Shown piece by piece: positions 37,838 to 47,582 of a DNA stretch of 64,000 nt (position 1 is its first letter; every line of letters begins with the position of its first letter). The position numbers and the translations under genes were made by a program. Source of the stretch: Nitrospira sp. CG24D (GTDB lineage: Bacteria; Nitrospirota; Nitrospiria; Nitrospirales; Nitrospiraceae). Location of the stretch: NCBI GenBank assembly GCA_002869855.2, contig NEWQ02000023.1, positions 121,286-185,285 on the forward strand, in the 5' to 3' direction. A model generated the notes under the pieces. The model searched no databases. It was not told the origin of the DNA and worked only from the letters and a program-made list of their open reading frames with translations.

Positions 37838-39049
37838 ATGAGCCTTGTCAGCAGAGAAACGGACTTCTTTGTGACGATCGGGCATCCTGAACTCGTTGCC
37901 GCCATAACCGCCGAGATTGCCGCCTCGGGTCCGATACCCTTCGTCCGTTTTATGGAACTGGCGCTCTATCACCCCACATTCGGTTACTACATGCGTCCGC
38001 CGGAGTCCGGCGCCGAGCGCATCGGCTGGTCCGGCGACTTTTACACCAGCTCGGACGTCCATCCTATTCTCGGCCAGGCGTTGGCGAAGCAGGCGCGACA
38101 ACTCGACGCCATTCTCGGACATCCCGATCCCTTCACCGTCGTCGAGATGGGACCGGGGAAAGGCTTACTGGCCAAGCATTTCCTGTCGGCCTGCCGCGTA
38201 AATCCGGATGACTCGTTCAGCCAGCGCCTCCGCTATGTGCTCATTGAGCGCAGCCCGGCCATGCAGGAGTTGCAACGCCAGAATCTGTTGCACGGGCTCT
38301 GCGAGCCGGGCCGTATTACCTGGCTCGAAGGACTCGATTCGCTGGCAGAACATAGCGTCACCGGCCTGTGTTTCAGCAACGAGCTTCCTGATGCGTTTCC
38401 AGTCCACCGAATCCAGATCGAGAACGGCCAGGCGCAGGAAATCTGCGTCGACTATGACGGCGCCACATTCGTGGAATGTCTCCGCCCCTTGTCGTCGCCG
38501 GAGGTTCAACAGTATCTGACCAACTTGAGGCTCTCGCTCCCGGACGGCTACCAGACCGAAATCAACACCGCTGCGGTGCGCTGGATGGAACAGGTGGCCC
38601 GCGCGATCGATCGCGGCCTGGCGATCACCATCGATTACGGCCACACCGCGCAGGATCTCTATGGGCCCGATCGCGCGAAAGGGACGCTGCTCTGTTACTA
38701 CTCGCAGATGACCTCCGAAAATCCCTATGAGCGGGTCGGCCTTCAGGACATGACCTCCCATGTGGACTTTTCGACCCTCGCCACAGTCGGCGAAGACCAG
38801 GGTCTGCGCGTCACGGGATTTACCAATCAGATGAGTTTCCTGATGGGGCTCGGCCTGGAAGACTTTCTCTCGAAAATGGACCCGGAAGGCGCCGAGTTTC
38901 GCGCGGCGATCCACCTGGTGAGGCCGGAAGGGATGGGCCGCACGTTCAAGGTGCTCATTCAGCATAAAGGCATCGAAAAGCCGACGCTCGACGGACTGGC
39001 GTTTAAACCATTTTTCGGATCCGCATTGACGTTGCATCACGCTGCCTAA
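37838..39049 (+). CDS. SAM-dependent methyltransferase, MidA/NDUFAF7-like (COG1565)
   Basis: GPIPFVRFMELALYHPTFGYYM, GDFYTSSDVHPILGQALA, VEMGPGKGLLAKHFL, ITIDYGH. Confidence 0.88.
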   Translation: MSLVSRETDFFVTIGHPELVAAITAEIAASGPIPFVRFMELALYHPTFGYYMRPPESGAERIGWSGDFYTSSDVHPILGQALAKQARQLDAILGHPDPFTVVEMGPGKGLLAKHFLSACRVNPDDSFSQRLRYVLIERSPAMQELQRQNLLHGLCEPGRITWLEGLDSLAEHSVTGLCFSNELPDAFPVHRIQIENGQAQEICVDYDGATFVECLRPLSSPEVQQYLTNLRLSLPDGYQTEINTAAVRWMEQVARAIDRGLAITIDYGHTAQDLYGPDRAKGTLLCYYSQMTSENPYERVGLQDMTSHVDFSTLATVGEDQGLRVTGFTNQMSFLMGLGLEDFLSKMDPEGAEFRAAIHLVRPEGMGRTFKVLIQHKGIEKPTLDGLAFKPFFGSALTLHHAA

Positions 39050-39057
39050 GGAACAAG

Positions 39058-39429
39058 ATGGGAAACGCCGCAGTGCCAGCGAACTACCTTCCGATCCTCC
39101 TGTTTATCGGGATCGCGATCGCCTTCGGCGCCGTGTCGCTGCTGGCCGGGTGGTTCGTCAGGCCGAGCCGCCCCTACCGAGCCAAATTGGCGCCCTACGA
39201 GAGCGGCAGCCCGCTGTTTCAGGATGCCCGCGTCCAGATCCCGATGCGCTATTACATCATCGCGATGCTGTTCGTGATCTTCGATATCGAGATCGTCTAC
39301 ATGTTCCCCTGGGCTGTGGCGTTTTCCAAGCTTGGGTTCGTCGGGCTCGCGGAAATGGTGACCTTTATCGGCATCCTAGTCGTCGGGTTCTGGTACGCCT
39401 GGAAAAAAGGAGCGCTGGAGTGGGATTAA
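39058..39429 (+). CDS. nuoA: NADH-quinone oxidoreductase subunit A
   Basis: APYESGSPLFQDARVQIPMRYYIIAMLFVIFDIEIVYMFPWAV. Confidence 0.97.
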   Translation: MGNAAVPANYLPILLFIGIAIAFGAVSLLAGWFVRPSRPYRAKLAPYESGSPLFQDARVQIPMRYYIIAMLFVIFDIEIVYMFPWAVAFSKLGFVGLAEMVTFIGILVVGFWYAWKKGALEWD

Positions 39430-39544
39430 AGGGCGGTGGGGAAGTTCTTCGTGCTCGCTCACCGCGCACGCAAGATTTATAAAAGGCCGGCAAGCGGGCG
39501 GCGCTCGGTGAATGCGCGCAATGAAGAACCTCCCCGCCGCCCTT
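39429..39544 (+). repeat. Long hairpin element between nuoA and nuoB
   Basis: AAGGGCGGTGGGGAAGTTCTTC ... GAAGAACCTCCCCGCCGCCCTT arms; core boxes CTCGCTCACCGCGCACG and GCTCGGTGAATGCGCGCA. Confidence 0.85.
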
Positions 39545-39570
39545 CTAATTGAGGGAGGAGAGAGATAACA

Positions 39571-40050
39571 GTGAGCTTTTTAGAACGACAATTCGAAGCC
39601 AATATCCTCACGACGAATCTGGACGCGGTGGTCAACTGGGCGCGGAAGTCGGCCCTCTGGCCAATGACCTTCGGCCTCGCCTGCTGCGCGATCGAGATGA
39701 TCGCCAGCGTGTCGTCCCGCTACGATCTCGACCGGTTCGGCGCCGGCGTGTTCCGCGCCTCCCCGCGCCAGTCGGATCTGATGATCATTGCCGGCACCGT
39801 CACCCGCAAGATGGCCCCCGTGATCCGCCGGATCTACGATCAGATGCCGGAGCCGCGCTATGTGATTTCGATGGGTTCCTGCGCCACTTCCGGCAATCAC
39901 TACAACAGCTACGCGGTGGTGCAAGGCGTCGATCAAATCATTCCGGTGGATGTGTACGTGCCGGGCTGCCCGCCGCGGCCGGAAGCCCTGTTGGACGGAT
40001 TACTGAAACTCCAAGAAAAGATTCAACGCGAAAAGGTATTCGTGAAGTAA
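39571..40050 (+). CDS. nuoB: NADH-quinone oxidoreductase subunit B
   Basis: [61 protein letters not shown]. Confidence 0.98.
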   Translation: MSFLERQFEANILTTNLDAVVNWARKSALWPMTFGLACCAIEMIASVSSRYDLDRFGAGVFRASPRQSDLMIIAGTVTRKMAPVIRRIYDQMPEPRYVISMGSCATSGNHYNSYAVVQGVDQIIPVDVYVPGCPPRPEALLDGLLKLQEKIQREKVFVK

Positions 40051-41804
40051 TGTCGCAAGCGATCGTCGATACACTCGTCGCACAATTCCCGGACGCCGTG
40101 CTCTCCGTCGATCTCGACACGGGCCGCGGTGAAATGGCCGTCCAGGTGCGCGCGTCAGACATGCTGACGGTCGCCCGCTACCTGCATGACGCGCCCGAGA
40201 TGGCCTTCGACCATATCACCGATATCTGCTCCGCAGACTATCCCGGAGACCAGACCCGGTTTGAGGTGATTTATCACTTGCTGTCTCTGCCGCATGGTCG
40301 CCGGATCCGCGTGAAAGCCCGCGTCACTGAAGACAATCCTTCAATCCCTTCGGTCACGAGCGTGTGGCGCGGCGCGGAGTTCCTCGAACGGGAAGTGTTC
40401 GACATGATGGGCATCACCTTTACCGGACATCCGGACCTCCGCCGAATTCTCATGCCGGAAGACTATGCCGAAGGCTACCCGCTCCGGAAGGATTTCCCCG
40501 CAGAGGGCCGCGGCTGGCGCAGCCAGTTCGACTTTATTCCGCGCCTGGACGAAGCGCCGGAAGAGATGACCGAAGGCGAGTATTCAGAAGCGGAAAAGAA
40601 ACCGTTTATTGCCGCGAACGGCGCCCCCGGATCGCGCCGGCGGGAAGAACTCCTCTTAAACATGGGACCGCAGCATCCCAGCACGCACGGCGTGTTGCGC
40701 GTCGTGCTGGAACTCGACGGGGAACGCATCGTCAAAGCGACGCCGGATCTCGGCTATCTCCACCGCGGCGTCGAAAAGCTGGCCGAGGGCCTGGCCTACA
40801 TGCAGGTCATCCCGCATACCGATCGGCTCGATTACGTCTGCGCCATGGCGAACAATTACGCCTACGTCCGGGCCGTGGAAAAACTGCTCGGCATCACCGT
40901 GCCCGAACGCGGCGAATATATCCGCACGCTGGTGGCGGAGATGCAGCGCATCATCGGCCACTTGTTCTGGCTGGGCACGCAAGCGCTCGACATCGGCGCC
41001 ATGACCGTCTTCTTCTGGACCTTCCGCGAGCGCGAGACTCTCCTGGATCTCTTCGAGCAACTCTGCGGCGCCCGCCTGACACTCAACTACTATCGGATCG
41101 GCGGAGTCGACAGCGACTTCACGCCGGAGTTGGTCCTGCGTCTGCGCGCGTTCCTGAGCACATTTCCGCAGAAAGTCGCCGAATACGATTCGCTCATCGC
41201 GTCCAACCGCATCTGGGTCGGGCGCACGAAAAATGTGGCCGTGATTTCCGGTGAAGATGCGATCAATTTCGGCCTCACCGGCCCCACCTTGCGCGGTTCC
41301 GGAGTCGACTACGACATCCGCAAGCTGGAACCGTATGGAGTCTACGACAAGGTGGAGTGGGACGTGCCGCTCGGGACGCACGGCGACACCTACGACCGGT
41401 ACTGGGTCCGGATGGAAGAAATGCGGCAGAGCGCCCGCATCATCGCGCAATGCCTGGATCAAATGCCCCAGGGACCCATCATGGCCGACGTGCCGCAATA
41501 CATCCCGCCGCCCAAGCAGCAAGTGATGCGGGACATGGAAAGCCTGATCCATCATTTTATTATTTTCACGCAGGGGTTCAAGCCGCCGAAAGGCGAAACC
41601 TATTGCGCCACCGAAGCTCCGAAGGGCGAATTGGGATTCTTCATCATCAGCGACGGCAGTCCCCGTCCTTACCGACTGAAGATCCGCTCTCCCTCGTTCG
41701 TCCACATGGGCGCATTCGATCACATGGCGCGGGGATATTTGATTTCCGACATCATCACGATCTTCGGCTCCTATGACATCGTGATGGGGGAGTGCGATAG
41801 ATGA
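40050..41804 (+). CDS. nuoCD: NADH-quinone oxidoreductase subunit C/D fusion
   Basis: NuoC-like DITSADYPG...FDMMGITFTGHPDLRRILMPEDYAEGYPLRKDFP fused to NuoD NMGPQHPSTHGVLRVVLELDGE...SDIITIFGSYDIVMGECDR. Confidence 0.96.
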   Translation: MSQAIVDTLVAQFPDAVLSVDLDTGRGEMAVQVRASDMLTVARYLHDAPEMAFDHITDICSADYPGDQTRFEVIYHLLSLPHGRRIRVKARVTEDNPSIPSVTSVWRGAEFLEREVFDMMGITFTGHPDLRRILMPEDYAEGYPLRKDFPAEGRGWRSQFDFIPRLDEAPEEMTEGEYSEAEKKPFIAANGAPGSRRREELLLNMGPQHPSTHGVLRVVLELDGERIVKATPDLGYLHRGVEKLAEGLAYMQVIPHTDRLDYVCAMANNYAYVRAVEKLLGITVPERGEYIRTLVAEMQRIIGHLFWLGTQALDIGAMTVFFWTFRERETLLDLFEQLCGARLTLNYYRIGGVDSDFTPELVLRLRAFLSTFPQKVAEYDSLIASNRIWVGRTKNVAVISGEDAINFGLTGPTLRGSGVDYDIRKLEPYGVYDKVEWDVPLGTHGDTYDRYWVRMEEMRQSARIIAQCLDQMPQGPIMADVPQYIPPPKQQVMRDMESLIHHFIIFTQGFKPPKGETYCATEAPKGELGFFIISDGSPRPYRLKIRSPSFVHMGAFDHMARGYLISDIITIFGSYDIVMGECDR

Positions 41805-41901
41805 GGTGTGTCGCCCAGGATGCTCCTGCGCTCGCTGCCCGCGCACGATGGGAATGTGCTCGGTCAATGCGCGCAGTTTGGAACATCCTGGCCGCCACCT
41901 C
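41803..41901 (+). repeat. Long hairpin element between nuoCD and nuoE
   Basis: GAGGTGTGTCGCCCAGGATGCTCC ... GGAACATCCTGGCCGCCACCTC arms; core boxes CTCGCTGCCCGCGCACG and GCTCGGTCAATGCGCGCA. Confidence 0.85.
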
Positions 41902-41925
41902 GGTGAAGAGAAGTGGGGGGAGAAG

Positions 41926-42447
41926 GTGCTGAAGGAAAAGTACGGAAAAGAAATCGAGGAGATTCTCTCCCGATACCCGGTGAAGCGGTCGGCGCTGATT
42001 CCATTGCTGTATCTCGCGCAACGTGAGCATGGTTACATCACGGAAGCGGCGATGACGGAGATCGCCGGCTTACTGAAACTGACACCGCCGCAGGTGTATG
42101 AGACCGCGACCTTCTATACGATGCTGAACCTCAAAAAGGTCGGCACACACCATATCCAGGTGTGCAAATCCCTCATGTGTGCGCTGGTGGGGTCGGACAC
42201 CGTGATCGGCTGGATCAAGACCAAGCTCGGAATCGCTCCCGGCGAAACGACGGCCGACGGTCTGTTTACGCTGACCGCCGTCGAATGCCTGGCGGCCTGC
42301 GGCACCGCGCCGATGATGCAGATCAACGACGATTATTATGAACGGCTGACGGAAGAGAAGGTGGACAAGATCCTGGTGGATCTCCGGACCGCCGGAACCA
42401 GCCCGTTGAAAAGCGGCCCTTACATGTGGCCGGAATCGACGCGATAG
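41926..42447 (+). CDS. nuoE: NADH-quinone oxidoreductase subunit E
   Basis: EILSRYPVKRSALIPLLYLAQREHGYI, ATFYTMLNLKKVGTHHIQVCKSLMC, ECLAACGTAPMMQIN; GTG start after a GGGGGAG ribosome-binding site. Confidence 0.94.
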   Translation: MLKEKYGKEIEEILSRYPVKRSALIPLLYLAQREHGYITEAAMTEIAGLLKLTPPQVYETATFYTMLNLKKVGTHHIQVCKSLMCALVGSDTVIGWIKTKLGIAPGETTADGLFTLTAVECLAACGTAPMMQINDDYYERLTEEKVDKILVDLRTAGTSPLKSGPYMWPESTR

Positions 42448-42464
42448 ACGTCTCGAATAACACT

Positions 42465-43772
42465 ATGCCGAAATACGAACTCGTCCTTCTGAAAAATATG
42501 ATGCAGCCCGGATACACCGGGTCCTTGGCGGACTACGAAAAGACCGGCGGCTATCATGCCTTGCGCAACACGCTCGGGAAAATCGCTCCGACCGACGTGA
42601 CCACCACGGTCATGAAGTCCGGTCTGCGCGGCCGGGGCGGCGCCGGCTTCCCGACCGGCGTGAAGTGGGGATTTCTCCCGAAAGATTATCAAGGCCCGCG
42701 CTATCTCTGCTGCAACGCCGACGAAAGCGAACCCGGAACGTTTAAGGACCGGCAGCTCATGGAGCGGGATCCGCACCAGCTGCTCGAGGGCATTGTCCTG
42801 GCCGGCTATGCGATCGGCGCCCAATCCGCCTACATTTATATCCGCGGCGAGATGGTCCTCGGGTCCAAAATCCTGGAACGAGCCATCGGGGAAGCCCGCG
42901 CCGCCGGATACATCGGCAAGAACATCCTTGGAACCGGTATCACGGTGGACGTCTGGGTCCATCGCGGCGCCGGCGCCTACATCTGCGGAGAAGAAACGGC
43001 ACTGCTCGAATCGCTGGAAGGCAAGCGCGGCCTGCCGCGGGTGAAGCCGCCGTTTCCGGCCACCCATGGCCTCTACAACAAACCGACCGTCGTCAACAAC
43101 GTGGAGACACTGGCCAATCTGCCGCACATTCTTTCCCGCGGACCGGAATGGTTCGCTTCCATCGGCTCGCCACCCAAGAGCACCGGCACCAGGGTCTTCT
43201 GTGTCAGCGGCCATGTGAAACGTCCCGGTAACTATGAATTGCCGATGGGTGTGACGATTCGTGAGCTGGTGTTCGAACATGCCGGGGGCATGCGGTCGGA
43301 CAAGCCGTTGAAAGCCTTTATCCCGGGCGGGGCTTCCGCCCCCTTCCTGACGCCTGATCACCTGGATGTGAAACTGGATTTTGAATCAGTCGCAGCGGCC
43401 GGCTCGATGCTGGGCTCCGGCGGGGTCACGGTCATGGAAGAAGGCACCAGCATGGTCTGGGCCGCCCTCCGGTTGATGGAATTTTTCTATCACGAGTCCT
43501 GCGGCAAGTGCAGTCCCTGCCGGGAAGGCAGCTCCTGGCTCGTGCAGACCATGCGCCGGATTATGGCCAAGCGCGGCCAGATGCAAGACCTTGAAACGCT
43601 GACAGATCTGTGCAAGAACATCGCCGGCCGCACAGTTTGCGCCTTCGGCGATGCCGAGGTCTCGCCGATCATGAGCACGCTGAAACATTGGCGGCATGAA
43701 TACGTGACCCTCATTCACGAAGCCGAAGCGGCCAATTTGATCCGCCCGGAATCCGTAGGAACCAGGCACTGA
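42465..43772 (+). CDS. nuoF: NADH-quinone oxidoreductase subunit F
   Basis: GLRGRGGAGFPTGVKW, CNADESEPGTFKDR, ESCGKCSPCREGSSWL. Confidence 0.97.
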   Translation: MPKYELVLLKNMMQPGYTGSLADYEKTGGYHALRNTLGKIAPTDVTTTVMKSGLRGRGGAGFPTGVKWGFLPKDYQGPRYLCCNADESEPGTFKDRQLMERDPHQLLEGIVLAGYAIGAQSAYIYIRGEMVLGSKILERAIGEARAAGYIGKNILGTGITVDVWVHRGAGAYICGEETALLESLEGKRGLPRVKPPFPATHGLYNKPTVVNNVETLANLPHILSRGPEWFASIGSPPKSTGTRVFCVSGHVKRPGNYELPMGVTIRELVFEHAGGMRSDKPLKAFIPGGASAPFLTPDHLDVKLDFESVAAAGSMLGSGGVTVMEEGTSMVWAALRLMEFFYHESCGKCSPCREGSSWLVQTMRRIMAKRGQMQDLETLTDLCKNIAGRTVCAFGDAEVSPIMSTLKHWRHEYVTLIHEAEAANLIRPESVGTRH

Positions 43773-43776
43773 CATT

Positions 43777-46446
43777 ATGCCAAATACGTCAGCAGAAACA
43801 GTTCGGGTCACGATCGACGGCCATACGGTCAGCGTGCCGAAAGGCACCTTGCTGATCGAAGCCGCGCGGCGCGTCGGCGCGATGATTCCGCACTTCTGCT
43901 ATCACCCCAAGCTCAAGCCGGACGCCAACTGCCGCATGTGTTTGGTCGAAGTCGAAAAGATGCCCAAGCTGCAAACGGCCTGTAGTACGCCGGTCACAGA
44001 AGGCATGAGCGTCCGTACCGCCACGACGGTGGTGAACGACGCCCATAAATCCGTGTTGGAATTCATTCTCGCGAATCATCCGTTGGACTGCCCCGTCTGC
44101 GACCAGGGCGGAAAATGCGACCTGCAAGACTTCTCTCATGAGTACACCGCGACGACGAGCCGGTTCGCCGAAACGAAGCGCATATTCCAGAAAGAATATT
44201 TCAGCCCGTTGATCGAAACCCAGATGAACCGTTGCGTGCAGTGCCTGCGCTGCGTCCGGTATTGCGATGAGGTCATGGATGTGAAAGCCCTGGCCCCGGT
44301 CGGCCGCGGGACCATGACGGAGATCAAGCACTTCGGCGCCCATCCGCTGGACTGCGAGTTCTGCGGAGGCTGCGTGCAGATCTGCCCGGTCGGCGCGATC
44401 ACTAGCCGCCTGTCCATGTATGAATACCGTCCCTGGATGCTGAAACGCGCCGAGACGATCTGCGGTTATTGCGGCGACGGCTGCCAGATCACCGTCCAGA
44501 CTAAGAACAATGATTTGATCGAAGTGAACTCCGCCTACGGCGCCGGACGGAACAACGGCGATCTCTGCGCCAAAGGGTTCTTCGGTTTTCACGCCACCAG
44601 CCATCCCGAGCGGCTCACGCATCCCTTGATCCGCCAAAACGGCACCCTGGTGCAAACCACCTGGGAAGAGGCGCTGGAGTTCATTGCCGAGCAAGCCGGC
44701 CGGATCAAGCAGGCGCATGGCGGCCAGGCTTTCGGAGGGCTGATTACCGGCCGCTGCACGAATGAGGAGCTGTATCTCTTCCAGAAATTCATGCGGCTAA
44801 CTCTCGGCACTAACCATCTCGACAGCAGCGCCCGGTACGGCCAGATGAACAGCGTACAGGCTATGCGCCGGGTGCAGGGCACCCATCGCTGGACCGTGAC
44901 CTTCGAAGATCTTGGAACCGCCGACGTCCTGTTACTGGTCGGAACGAACATCACCGAAACGAATCCGATCACCGGCCTTGCGATCAAGGAAGCGGTCAAG
45001 AAACGCCAGGCGACGCTCATTACTATCGAATCGCTGCTGCCGGCGATCGGCACAATCAGCAACATCGTGAATCTGTCGCAACACCATTTCTGCGTGTCAC
45101 CCACGCTGTTCCGCACTGCTATCCTCGGCTTGGAGAAGGCGGCGGTCGAGCAGAACCTGGTCGCCGCCGACCTGACGCAACAACAACCAGGCTTTGTGAC
45201 CGCCGTCACTGCGCGGCTGCAACAATTGTCCTGGCAGGAGATCCAGGCCGCGACGGGTGCGGGCCAGGAAGCCTACGCCGCCGCCGCGCTGGCGCTGGCC
45301 AAAGGAAAGCGCCTCGTCGTCGTCACAGGACAGGGCCTCTTGCGCAGCGAGCAGGGCTATGCCGGCGCCATGAATCTGCTCGATCTGCTGCTCCTCCTGG
45401 GCAAACTTGATCAGCCAGGCTGCGGGCTGGCTCCGCTGGCGGAAGAAAACAACGACCAGGGCGCGATTGAAATGGGCGCAGTCGCCGAATTTCTGCCGGG
45501 CCCCGTCGACATGACCGACAAGAGCGGACGGGATCGGGTGCTGGACATTTGGAAAGAAGCACCGCCGGCAACTGAAGGCCTGGCGCTGGTCGAGATGCTG
45601 GCCCGCGCCAAATCAGGCCAGCTCAAAGCAATGTTTATTGTCGGCGAAAATCCCATGACCAGCCTGCCGGCTCCGCTGCATGTGCGCGAGTCGCTTGAAC
45701 AATTGGACCTGCTGGTCTGCCAGGAACTCTTCCTGACGGATACCGCCGCGCTGGCCCATGTCGTCCTGCCGGTCTGTTCGTCGCTCGAAAAAGACGGTAC
45801 CTTCACCAATACGGAAGGCCACGTCCAGGCTGTTCGGCAGACTGTCGAACCGGCCGGCGAATCCCGCCCGGACTGGGAAATCTTCTCGGCCCTCTCGGGG
45901 CTGCTCGGCGCACCGCTGGACTATACCGAGAGCCGTGAGATCCTGAAGGAGATTCGGAGTCTCATCCCGGGATACGGCTCGTTAGGACCGGCTCCGCTCC
46001 CCGCGAAAGTGGATCGCGCGACGATGGACCGCTATCTCAGCCAGGGCTTTGAACGCGATCTCGCCGGGCGCTATCAGATGCCGCGCACCCCGTCCCGTCC
46101 GGACGGGACCGTCCAGATTGAACTCGTGCAGAGCCTGTTCCATTCGGGCAAGTTGTCGACCAAGTCCAAGGGGCTGATCCAAATCGAAGGCCGGAGTTCC
46201 TTGCGTATCAGTCCACGCGATGCCGCTCGTTTTGCCCTGGTCGACGGCAACCGCGTCCGCCTCTCCAATTCGCAGGGCGAGGTCACCGCGGAAGTTAAAG
46301 TCGCGGACCGGGTGCCGGAAGGCCATGCCTGGTTCCCGGACCATTTCAGTCAGGAAGTGAACAAACTGTTTGCCTGTGTCATTGATACCGAGACCAAGGT
46401 GCCGTATATCCGGACGACCTCCGTCTCGATGGTGAAAGTGTCGTGA
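43777..46446 (+). CDS. nuoG: NADH-quinone oxidoreductase subunit G
   Basis: 2Fe-2S domain, HPLDCPVCDQGGKCDLQD, RCVQCLRCVRYCDEV, ICGYCGDGCQI, molybdopterin-oxidoreductase-like domain. Confidence 0.95.
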   Translation: MPNTSAETVRVTIDGHTVSVPKGTLLIEAARRVGAMIPHFCYHPKLKPDANCRMCLVEVEKMPKLQTACSTPVTEGMSVRTATTVVNDAHKSVLEFILANHPLDCPVCDQGGKCDLQDFSHEYTATTSRFAETKRIFQKEYFSPLIETQMNRCVQCLRCVRYCDEVMDVKALAPVGRGTMTEIKHFGAHPLDCEFCGGCVQICPVGAITSRLSMYEYRPWMLKRAETICGYCGDGCQITVQTKNNDLIEVNSAYGAGRNNGDLCAKGFFGFHATSHPERLTHPLIRQNGTLVQTTWEEALEFIAEQAGRIKQAHGGQAFGGLITGRCTNEELYLFQKFMRLTLGTNHLDSSARYGQMNSVQAMRRVQGTHRWTVTFEDLGTADVLLLVGTNITETNPITGLAIKEAVKKRQATLITIESLLPAIGTISNIVNLSQHHFCVSPTLFRTAILGLEKAAVEQNLVAADLTQQQPGFVTAVTARLQQLSWQEIQAATGAGQEAYAAAALALAKGKRLVVVTGQGLLRSEQGYAGAMNLLDLLLLLGKLDQPGCGLAPLAEENNDQGAIEMGAVAEFLPGPVDMTDKSGRDRVLDIWKEAPPATEGLALVEMLARAKSGQLKAMFIVGENPMTSLPAPLHVRESLEQLDLLVCQELFLTDTAALAHVVLPVCSSLEKDGTFTNTEGHVQAVRQTVEPAGESRPDWEIFSALSGLLGAPLDYTESREILKEIRSLIPGYGSLGPAPLPAKVDRATMDRYLSQGFERDLAGRYQMPRTPSRPDGTVQIELVQSLFHSGKLSTKSKGLIQIEGRSSLRISPRDAARFALVDGNRVRLSNSQGEVTAEVKVADRVPEGHAWFPDHFSQEVNKLFACVIDTETKVPYIRTTSVSMVKVS

Positions 46447-46491
46447 GAAAACTGTGTCGATGTTGACGGTCGCTAATCCAGGGGTGTCATC

Positions 46492-47568
46492 GTGACTGAA
46501 CTCAGCTTGCGTCTCGCTGTCTCGCTCGCACAAATCGCCGCGGTCATGGGCATTGTGATGCTCACCGTGATGATCCTGACGCTCGCCGAGCGGAAAGTGC
46601 TCGGATGGATGCAGGATCGGATGGGCCCCATGGAAGTCGGCCCCTACGGCATCCTCCAGCCGATCGCCGACGGCCTGAAACTCTTCTTCAAAGAAGACAT
46701 CGTCCCGGCCGGCGCCAACAAGTTCATGTTCAGCCTCGCGCCGATTCTGGCGATGGTGCCGGCCATGATCGGCTTTGCGGTCATTCCCTTCGGCCCGAAT
46801 GAAACCATCCAGTTGTTCGGGATGACCATCAAACCCTTCGTCATCAGCGATATCAATATCGGCGTGCTTTATATCCTGGCCTTTGCCTCGATCGGCGCCT
46901 ACGGCATCATCCTGGGCGGCTGGGCCTCCAACAGCAAATACTCGCTGCTCGGCGGACTGCGGTCGGCCGCGCAGATCATCAGTTACGAATTGAACGTCGG
47001 CCTGGCCATCGTGGGCGTCCTGATCATGTCCGGCTCGCTCAGCCTGGTGAAAATCACCGACGCCCAGGCGGGCGGCTTCTGGCATTGGTATGTGTTCGCC
47101 TTTCCGGCTCCGCAGATCTTCGCATTCGTCGTCTACGTGATTTCAGCCGTCGCGGAAACGAACCGCGTCCCCTTCGACCTGCCCGAAGCCGAGAGCGAGC
47201 TGGTAGCCGGTTTCTTCACCGAATACAGCGGCATGCGCTTCGCCTTTTTCTTCATCGCGGAATACGCCAACATGGTGCTGGTGTCCTGCGTCGCCGCGGC
47301 CCTGTTCCTCGGCGGATGGAATGCCCCCTATCCCGGCACGATCCTCGCCCATATCGGCCTGGAGTCCTTCGCCTGGATCGAAGGAGTGGCCTGGTTCACC
47401 GTGAAAGTGTACGGGTTCCTGTTCCTGTTCTTCTGGCTGCGCGCCACGCTTCCGCGTTTGCGCTACGATCAATTGATGAAGTTCGGCTGGAAAGTGATGC
47501 TCCCGATCGCGTTGGCCAACATCGTGGTGACGGCCATCGCCATGTACATCTATAATCAGTTCAAATAA
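46492..47568 (+). CDS. nuoH: NADH-quinone oxidoreductase subunit H
   Basis: ERKVLGWMQDRMGPMEVGPYGILQPIADGLKLFFKED, AETNRVPFDLPEAESELVAGFFTEYSGM. Confidence 0.98.
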   Translation: MTELSLRLAVSLAQIAAVMGIVMLTVMILTLAERKVLGWMQDRMGPMEVGPYGILQPIADGLKLFFKEDIVPAGANKFMFSLAPILAMVPAMIGFAVIPFGPNETIQLFGMTIKPFVISDINIGVLYILAFASIGAYGIILGGWASNSKYSLLGGLRSAAQIISYELNVGLAIVGVLIMSGSLSLVKITDAQAGGFWHWYVFAFPAPQIFAFVVYVISAVAETNRVPFDLPEAESELVAGFFTEYSGMRFAFFFIAEYANMVLVSCVAAALFLGGWNAPYPGTILAHIGLESFAWIEGVAWFTVKVYGFLFLFFWLRATLPRLRYDQLMKFGWKVMLPIALANIVVTAIAMYIYNQFK

Positions 47569-47582
47569 GACCGCCAAAGACT

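Noticed and set aside
39549-40049. N-terminal extension of the 751-aa ORF (39549-41804)
   Set aside because: Overlaps nuoB in another frame; the true nuoCD start is the ATG at 40050, overlapping the nuoB stop.
40656-41867. 403-aa minus-strand ORF opposite nuoCD, and similar shadows opposite other nuo genes
   Set aside because: All lie antisense to unambiguous complex I genes.
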